Below, one piece after another: positions 6,935 to 10,682 of a stretch of DNA of 10,682 nt; positions within the stretch are counted from its first letter, which is position 1; every line of letters starts with the position of its first letter. The notes below the pieces were generated by a model. That model ran no database searches. It was not told the origin of the DNA and worked only from the letters and a program-made list of their open reading frames with translations. Location of the stretch: contig BOAV01000085.1 in assembly GCA_026002045.1 (NCBI GenBank), positions 1 through 10,682 of the forward strand, given 5' to 3'. This DNA is from Spirochaetia bacterium. Its GTDB lineage: Bacteria > Spirochaetota > Spirochaetia > Treponematales > Breznakiellaceae. The position numbers and the translations under genes were made by a program.

Positions 6935-7264
6935 CTACCGCACATTAATAATATCTTTCCAGCCCTGCACAAGGCGGCTCAGGATGTTCCGGGTAATGTT
7001 CAGGGACATACTGGCCTTTGCCTGTGAGATGGTAAGATCGTGAATATCAACCGAATCAGGATCGGTGATGGCCTGTTCCGCAAGGCTTGAGGCAAACTGC
7101 TGATCCCCGGAAACCTTGTCCAGGGACTGAAGCATGATATCCCCAAACGAACCGGCGGCAGCCTTTTCCTTAAGGGATTGGCTGTTCGGCGACAAATGTT
7201 TTGGGTTTGTTAAATTGAGGGGAATCTTATCCCCGGTCACCATATTTGCAGAAAGAACGTTCAT
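6935..7264 (-). CDS. fliE: flagellar rod/MS-ring junction protein FliE
   Basis: FliE is a small secreted protein joining the MS ring to the proximal rod, and is needed for export of later rod subunits. The 109 residues are the family length. The C-terminal part is diagnostic: SFGDIMLQSLDKVSGDQQ (39-56), an acidic ITDPDSVDIHDLTISQAKASMSL segment, then NITRNILSRLVQGWKDIINV near the end, the last resembling the D0 helices of rod proteins. The N-terminal region contains LNLTNPKHLS, a motif also present in FlgB. The ATG at 7264 has GGGAGG (7271-7276) 6 bases upstream. The gene lies 30 bases after flgC and 97 bases before fliF. Confidence 0.93.
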   Translation of the reverse strand: MNVLSANMVTGDKIPLNLTNPKHLSPNSQSLKEKAAAGSFGDIMLQSLDKVSGDQQFASSLAEQAITDPDSVDIHDLTISQAKASMSLNITRNILSRLVQGWKDIINVR

Positions 7265-7294
7265 ATATTACCTCCCAATAATATAAAAGTAAAA

Positions 7295-7756
7295 CTAACG
7301 GCTCCCGATATTCAGGGCCTGCTGGAACATGGCCTTGGCGCCGTCGATGATCGATGCGTTGGCCTCGTAGGCCCGGGACGCGGCGATCATGTCGGTCATT
7401 TCGGTTACGATATCCACGTTGGGCATTTCAACATAGCCCTGCCGGGGCCCGGTCTTGATCGCGTCCGGGTGGGTGGGATCGTAGACCAGTTTATTCTCCG
7501 TAGCATAGTCCTTCTGCACTTCCAGGACCCGCACCCCCTTGCCAATGCCTGAGTCCATGGATTCAGGCAGGAAGGGTGAACGCCAGGCAGGACCTTCGGC
7601 ACGGGGCCGCATAATCACCCGGCTCCTCCGGTAGGGGCCGCCCTCGGCGGTGCGGGTGGTGGACGCGTTGGCGATATTGTCGGCGATCACATCGTTACGG
7701 AGCCTTTGGGCGCTCATCCCGGTGGCCGCTATGTTTATCGAATTAAAAATTCCCAT
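7295..7756 (-). CDS. flgC: flagellar proximal rod protein FlgC
   Basis: FlgC is one of the proximal rod subunits (FlgB, FlgC, FlgF), exported by the flagellar type III system and lacking a cleaved signal peptide. The 153 residues are standard. The N-terminal helix carries the rod/hook signature NSINIAATGMSAQRLRNDVI with DNIANAST (5-33). The C-terminus carries YVEMPNVDIVTEMTDMIAASRAYEANASII (about 110-139), the FlgC hallmark. DPTHPDA lies between. The SD AGAGGA overlaps the end of flgB, and the genes are 6 bases apart, so translation is probably coupled. Confidence 0.97.
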   Translation of the reverse strand: MGIFNSINIAATGMSAQRLRNDVIADNIANASTTRTAEGGPYRRSRVIMRPRAEGPAWRSPFLPESMDSGIGKGVRVLEVQKDYATENKLVYDPTHPDAIKTGPRQGYVEMPNVDIVTEMTDMIAASRAYEANASIIDGAKAMFQQALNIGSR

Positions 7757-7762
7757 TTGCTA

Positions 7763-8185
7763 TTATCCTCTTAATACCTGATTTACCTGGCTGAACTCGA
7801 AAGTCGCGGCCTGGGCCAGCAGGGAATAGGTCATCTGGTTTTCCAGAGCCAGCATAAATTCCTGTTCAGGGTCAACGTTGTTACCGTTGTTGTTATAGGT
7901 GCTGGTATAATCCAGCACCCGCCGGACTTGCACATCCTGATAATTCCGTTCCCGGTAGCTTGGTATATGTTTGGGATTGGTCAGGGTCAGTTCCAGGGCC
8001 GGCTTCTGTTTTTCCGTGTCCAGGGCCCGTTTCAGCTCGCTTTCAAAATTCACCGTTGAACGCTTGAAATTGGGGACATCGGCGTTGGCAATATTGTTGG
8101 CGATCACTTCCCGGCGGATGCTGTTGGCATCCAGAGCACGGTGAAGCAGATCCACTGTCTTTCCAAAACTGTTATCAACCTTCAT
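7763..8185 (-). CDS. flgB: flagellar proximal rod protein FlgB
   Basis: FlgB is the innermost proximal rod subunit, next to FliE. The 140 residues match the family. The N-terminal helix and rod signature read LHRALDANSIRREVIANNIANADVPNFKRS (14-43). The C-terminal helix reads EQEFMLALENQMTYSLLAQAATFEFSQVNQVL. A central LTLTNPKHIPS (66-76) matches the conserved T-x-P-x-H region of FlgB. SD GGGAGGA (8191-8197) precedes the ATG. It is the first flagellar gene of the run, 137 bases after hslU. That gap holds a repeat and a sigma-28-like sequence, so the flagellar genes may have their own promoter here. Confidence 0.97.
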   Translation of the reverse strand: MKVDNSFGKTVDLLHRALDANSIRREVIANNIANADVPNFKRSTVNFESELKRALDTEKQKPALELTLTNPKHIPSYRERNYQDVQVRRVLDYTSTYNNNGNNVDPEQEFMLALENQMTYSLLAQAATFEFSQVNQVLRG

Positions 8186-8204
8186 TTACATCCTCCCGAT
8201 ATAA

Positions 8205-8230
8205 ACATCGGCAAAATCCGGAAAATTTTA
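8205..8230 (-). promoter_or_regulatory. sigma-28-like promoter candidate before flgB
   Basis: On the minus strand the sequence reads TAAA, 14 bases, then GCCGATGT. The enterobacterial FliA (sigma-28) consensus is TAAA-N15-GCCGATAA, so the -10 matches six of eight positions in order and the spacer is one base short. Transcription would start about 13 bases before the flgB ATG, leaving just enough room for the SD. The GCCGAT also takes part in a small inverted repeat (CCGAT ... ATCGG, 8196-8211), which could explain it instead. Sigma-28 control of early rod genes would be unusual. Confidence 0.4.
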
Positions 8231-8309
8231 ACCACAAAGGACACAAAGTTTCACGAAGTAATTAATAAAATCCCTTCTTCCTTTGTGCGACTTCTTCGAC
8301 TTTGTGGTT
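8230..8309. repeat. CACAAAGG-type palindromic repeat, flgB/hslU gap
   Basis: Perfect 10-base terminal arms, AACCACAAAG (8230-8239) and CTTTGTGGTT (8300-8309), enclose further imperfect copies of the units GGACACAAAG and CTTTGTGC. The 80-base element therefore folds into a long imperfect hairpin. It belongs to the same family as the 10454-10553 copy, with A in place of G in the CACARAGG unit. It occupies most of the 137-base gap between the protease pair and flgB. Its left edge overlaps the -35-like TAAA of the flgB promoter candidate. No open reading frame of note lies in it. Confidence 0.75.
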
Positions 8310-8322
8310 TTCTTTTCCGTGC

Positions 8323-9864
8323 TCATAAAATATACCTGCCCAAATCCTGATCCATCACGAGACCGTTGAGTTTCTCGTTCACATATTCGGCGGTGATGGG
8401 GATCTTTGCCGGGGCGATATCCGGGGCCTCAAAGGAGAGTTCCTCCAGCAGGGCTTCCATGATCGTATGGAGCCGCCGGGCGCCGATGTTTTCCAGCCGG
8501 GCATTGACTTCGGCGGCCAGGGCCGCAAGCCGGTCTATGGCTTCGGGGGTAAAATCGATTTCGACTTTTTCGGTGGACAGGAGGCCCGTGTACTGTTTGG
8601 TCAGGGCATTTTTGGGTTCGGTGAGGATGCGGAGGAAATCATCCTTGCCCAGGGAATCCAGTTCCACCCGCAGGGGGAAGCGGCCCTGAAGCTCCGGGAT
8701 AAGGTCCGAGGGCTTGCTTACGTTGAAGGCCCCGGCAGCGACAAAGAGGATGTGGTCGGTGTTCACCGGCCCCCACTTGGTGTTGACCGTGGCCCCCTCC
8801 ACGATGGGGAGGATGTCCCGCTGAACACCCTCGCGGCTCACATCGGGTCCGCCGCCCCCGCGATCGCCCTTGACGGCGATCTTGTCGATCTCGTCGATAA
8901 AAACGATCCCCGTTTCCTCAACCCGCTGCCGGGCTTCGTCGCTTACCCGGTCCTTATCGAGAAGTTTTTCAGCCTCCTCGGCCTTGAGTATTTCACGGGC
9001 ACGTTTCACCGTGACCACCTTCTTTTTCTTGTTGCCCCCGAAGAAACCGGCGATCCCGGAAAGACTGTTTTCCAAATCTTCCATGCCGCCCCCCATCATT
9101 TCAATTGAGGGGAACTGGGGGTTCTGGCTCACGGTGATTTCCACGGTCCGCTCTTCAAGTTTTCCTTCCCGAAGCATGGTCCTGAATTTTTCGCGGGTGG
9201 AATTATCCTTGGGTGTTTCCGCGGCAGCCTGATCGATTTCCGACTGTTCGTTTGCATTATCGGCCTCATTCTGTGCACCCCGGTTAAAGGGGATGCCAAT
9301 TTGAATGGCGGTCCCCATGATTCCCGGTCCGCCGGGATTATCGGGATTGATGGAAAAGGCCCCCATGGGACGCACCACCGGTCCCGCCTTCGGCTTTGCC
9401 TCTTTTGCCTTCGCACCTGATCCGGGGAGGAGCAGATCGATGAGGGCCTCCTCGGCCCGCTTTTCCGCTTCCGCGGTGACCGATTCCTGCATCTCCTGTT
9501 TTACCATCTGGATACCGGCGGCCATGAGGTCACGGATCATGGATTCCACATCCCGGCCCACATAGCCCACCTCGGTGTACTTGGTAGCCTCAACTTTGAT
9601 GAAGGGTGACCCCGCAAGTTTGGCGAGCCGCCGGGCAATTTCAGTTTTGCCCACCCCCGTAGGCCCAATCATCAGAATATTTTTTGGGGCGATATCGTCC
9701 CGGATTTCCGGCTCCAGCTTGAGCCGCCGGATGCGGTTACGGAGGGCAACGGCCACGGCCCGCTTGGCCTTCTTCTGCCCCACGATGTACTTGTCCAGTT
9801 CCGCCACGATTTCCCGCGGAGTAAGCCGGTCCAGATTTTTTTCGTTCGCCTTTTGGTCAGCCAT
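8323..9864 (-). CDS. hslU: HslU (ClpY) AAA+ ATPase subunit of the HslVU protease
   Basis: HslU is the hexameric unfoldase that feeds proteins into HslV. The motifs are complete: TPREIVAELDKYIVGQ (15-30), Walker A GPTGVGKT (67-74), the pore loop GYVG (100-103), Walker B GIVFIDE (319-325), ELQGRFPLRVEL (391-402), and sensor-2 GARRLHTIME (461-470). The C-terminal tail DLGRYIL resembles the E. coli tail that inserts into HslV to activate it. At 513 residues it is about 70 longer than E. coli HslU. The excess falls in the I-domain (about 145-225), rich in Gly, Pro, Ala, Asn and Gln. The start overlaps the hslV stop (TAATG), with GGAGGA about 9 bases upstream. The gene ends 137 bases before flgB. 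Confidence 0.97.
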   Translation of the reverse strand: MADQKANEKNLDRLTPREIVAELDKYIVGQKKAKRAVAVALRNRIRRLKLEPEIRDDIAPKNILMIGPTGVGKTEIARRLAKLAGSPFIKVEATKYTEVGYVGRDVESMIRDLMAAGIQMVKQEMQESVTAEAEKRAEEALIDLLLPGSGAKAKEAKPKAGPVVRPMGAFSINPDNPGGPGIMGTAIQIGIPFNRGAQNEADNANEQSEIDQAAAETPKDNSTREKFRTMLREGKLEERTVEITVSQNPQFPSIEMMGGGMEDLENSLSGIAGFFGGNKKKKVVTVKRAREILKAEEAEKLLDKDRVSDEARQRVEETGIVFIDEIDKIAVKGDRGGGGPDVSREGVQRDILPIVEGATVNTKWGPVNTDHILFVAAGAFNVSKPSDLIPELQGRFPLRVELDSLGKDDFLRILTEPKNALTKQYTGLLSTEKVEIDFTPEAIDRLAALAAEVNARLENIGARRLHTIMEALLEELSFEAPDIAPAKIPITAEYVNEKLNGLVMDQDLGRYIL

Positions 9865-10415
9865 TACTTTAATTCCTCCAGGGTGATCTGTGCGTTGGTA
9901 TAGATGCAGATGGTTCCCGCAATTTTAAGGCTCTTTTCGGCTATCTCCGCGGCGGAAAAACTGCTGCCCTCAAGATAGGCCAGTGCCGCCGCGTAGGCGT
10001 AGTTCCCGCCGGAACCGATTGCCAGCGCGTCCTCCGCCGGCTCGATCACATCCCCGGTGCCGGATATGAGCAGGGTCTTGGAAAGGTCCGCCACCAGGAG
10101 CAGGGCCTCAAGTTTCCGCAGGGCCCGGTCGGTGCGCCATTCCTTTGCCAGTTCCACCGCCGCCCGGAGCAGGTCCCCGGAGTACTCCTTGAGCTTTTCC
10201 TCAAAGCGGTCAAAGAGGGTAAAGGCATCGGCGGTGGCCCCGGCAAAACCGCAGAGGACCTTGCCGTCCATCAAGCGTCGCACCTTGCGGGCGTTGTTCT
10301 TCATCACCGTTTCACCCATGGTTACCTGCCCGTCACCGGCCATGGCGACCTTGCCGTCCCGGCGCACCGCCAACACCGTGGTACTGCGGATTCTGTTTTT
10401 CTCATGATCACTCAT
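9864..10415 (-). CDS. hslV: HslV (ClpQ) proteasome-like peptidase subunit
   Basis: HslV is the dodecameric N-terminal threonine peptidase of the HslVU protease. The protein aligns without gaps to E. coli HslV through TTVLAVRRDGKVAMAGDGQ, placing the nucleophile at Thr12, Asp28 in GDGQ and Lys44 in ARKVRR, with AIGSGG at 132-137. Eleven residues (MSDHEKNRIRS) precede Thr12 and must be removed to expose it. Such short propeptides occur in several bacterial HslV proteins. The C-terminus AGTICIYTNAQITLEEL is typical. SD AGGAGT (10421-10426) supports the ATG at 10415. It is coupled to hslU. Upstream lies a palindromic repeat rather than the xerC/topA genes that often precede hslV in this cluster. 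Confidence 0.97.
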   Translation of the reverse strand: MSDHEKNRIRSTTVLAVRRDGKVAMAGDGQVTMGETVMKNNARKVRRLMDGKVLCGFAGATADAFTLFDRFEEKLKEYSGDLLRAAVELAKEWRTDRALRKLEALLLVADLSKTLLISGTGDVIEPAEDALAIGSGGNYAYAAALAYLEGSSFSAAEIAEKSLKIAGTICIYTNAQITLEELK

Positions 10416-10453
10416 GTTTTACTCCTCATAAAAACTTGAAGGGAAGAAGATAA

Positions 10454-10553
10454 ACCACAGAGGGCACGGAGAATACACAGAGGACACAGAGAAGAGAAAA
10501 AAATAATATCTTCCTCTGTGTTCTCTGTGTCTTCCCTCTGTGCCCTCTGTGGT
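10454..10553. repeat. CACAGAGG-type palindromic repeat upstream of hslV
   Basis: This 100-base element has perfect 14-base arms, ACCACAGAGGGCAC (10454-10467) and its complement (10540-10553). Inside are further units of the form ACACAGAGGACACAGAG on the left and their complements on the right, so almost the whole element can pair, with a short A/T-rich loop near 10497-10510. It lies between hslV and a possible divergent unit. Similar CACAGAGG palindromes occur in many bacterial genomes (general knowledge). I see no obvious promoter for hslV in or beside it. Confidence 0.85.
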
Positions 10554-10554
10554 A

Positions 10555-10665
10555 ATGTATTCGTCTTCATATTCCTGCCCTTCCCCCGAATGCGATTATC
10601 TCCACAGTGATGATGAAGTTGATCTCGCGGCGGTGGCGGCGGAAGAAAAGGATGATGCGGAATAA
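10555..10665 (+). CDS. possible small acidic protein with a Cys pair (36 residues)
   Basis: An ATG one base after the repeat opens 36 codons ending at TAA 10663-10665. The protein begins MYSSSYSCPSPECDYLHS, with two cysteines spaced CxxxxC. It ends in a strongly acidic tail containing VDLAAVAAEEKDDAE. The tail looks like real coding sequence (GAT, GAA, GCG and GTG codons). No ribosome binding site precedes the ATG, because the repeat arm lies there, so the start or even the whole gene is doubtful. I do not recognise a family. It could also be the mutated end of a gene cut off by the repeat. An ATG follows the stop directly, which would suit a two-gene unit running out of the window. Confidence 0.35.
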   Translation: MYSSSYSCPSPECDYLHSDDEVDLAAVAAEEKDDAE

Positions 10666-10682
10666 ATGACGAAAGACAGCGT
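10666..10682 (+). CDS. possible start of a plus-strand gene, cut by the window edge
   Basis: An ATG directly follows the TAA of the 36-codon frame and continues M-T-K-D-S into the window end. GGAA lies 3 bases before the stop/start junction as a weak ribosome binding site. Only five full codons are visible, so no identity can be given. Confidence 0.2.

Noticed and set aside
8467..9108. Plus-strand frame of 213 codons opposite hslU
   Set aside because: It is the shadow of the conserved AAA+ coding sequence. High GC in third positions keeps antisense frames open.
10454..10553. Possible CRISPR array because of repeated CACAGAGG units
   Set aside because: The units are short, uneven and arranged as one palindrome, with no regular spacers or cas gene.

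Overview
The window looks like a spirochaete chromosome, most likely a Treponema of the termite-gut type. This is inferred from the gene order and protein style; no marker gene is present. Nearly all of it is one minus-strand run of nine genes: hslV, hslU, flgB, flgC, fliE, fliF, fliG, fliH and fliI. One plus-strand dehydrogenase gene (mmsA-like) converges on fliI at the left edge. The first ~120 bases of a possible plus-strand unit diverge from hslV at the right edge. There is no RNA gene, CRISPR array or transposase gene, and no gene-free stretch above 300 bases.

Right part (8323-10415, minus strand): hslV and hslU encode the two-component ATP-dependent protease HslVU (ClpQY). They overlap by one base (TAATG). 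Middle (1663-8185, minus strand): seven flagellar genes follow in rod-to-export order. FlgB and FlgC form the proximal rod. FliE joins the rod to the MS ring. FliF is the MS ring, FliG the rotor/switch protein, and FliH and FliI the export ATPase stator and ATPase. Every start has a clear Shine-Dalgarno sequence and most junctions are 1-30 bases, so this reads as one transcription unit. A sigma-28-like promoter candidate sits just before flgB. The order hslVU-flgBC-fliEFGHI recalls the codWXY-flgB cluster of Bacillus subtilis, so it is an old arrangement. fliJ, the usual next gene, is absent after fliI, and the run stops against the convergent mmsA-like gene.

Left part (1-1602, plus strand): an AT-rich leader with an extended -10 promoter and a palindrome precedes a complete CoA-acylating (methyl)malonate-semialdehyde dehydrogenase-like gene.

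Two families of non-coding repeats stand out. (1) A double-hairpin element occurs twice, in opposite orientations, in the two longest gaps inside the flagellar operon (fliE/fliF and fliG/fliH). The second hairpin and the loop and spacer pattern are conserved. The first stem differs completely in sequence yet remains perfectly paired in both copies. (2) A palindromic family built on ACCACAGAGG or ACCACAAAGG units lies between hslV and the divergent unit and between flgB and hslU. A decayed relative lies between mmsA and fliI. Copies therefore mark both edges of the conserved gene block and the boundary between the protease and flagellar genes.
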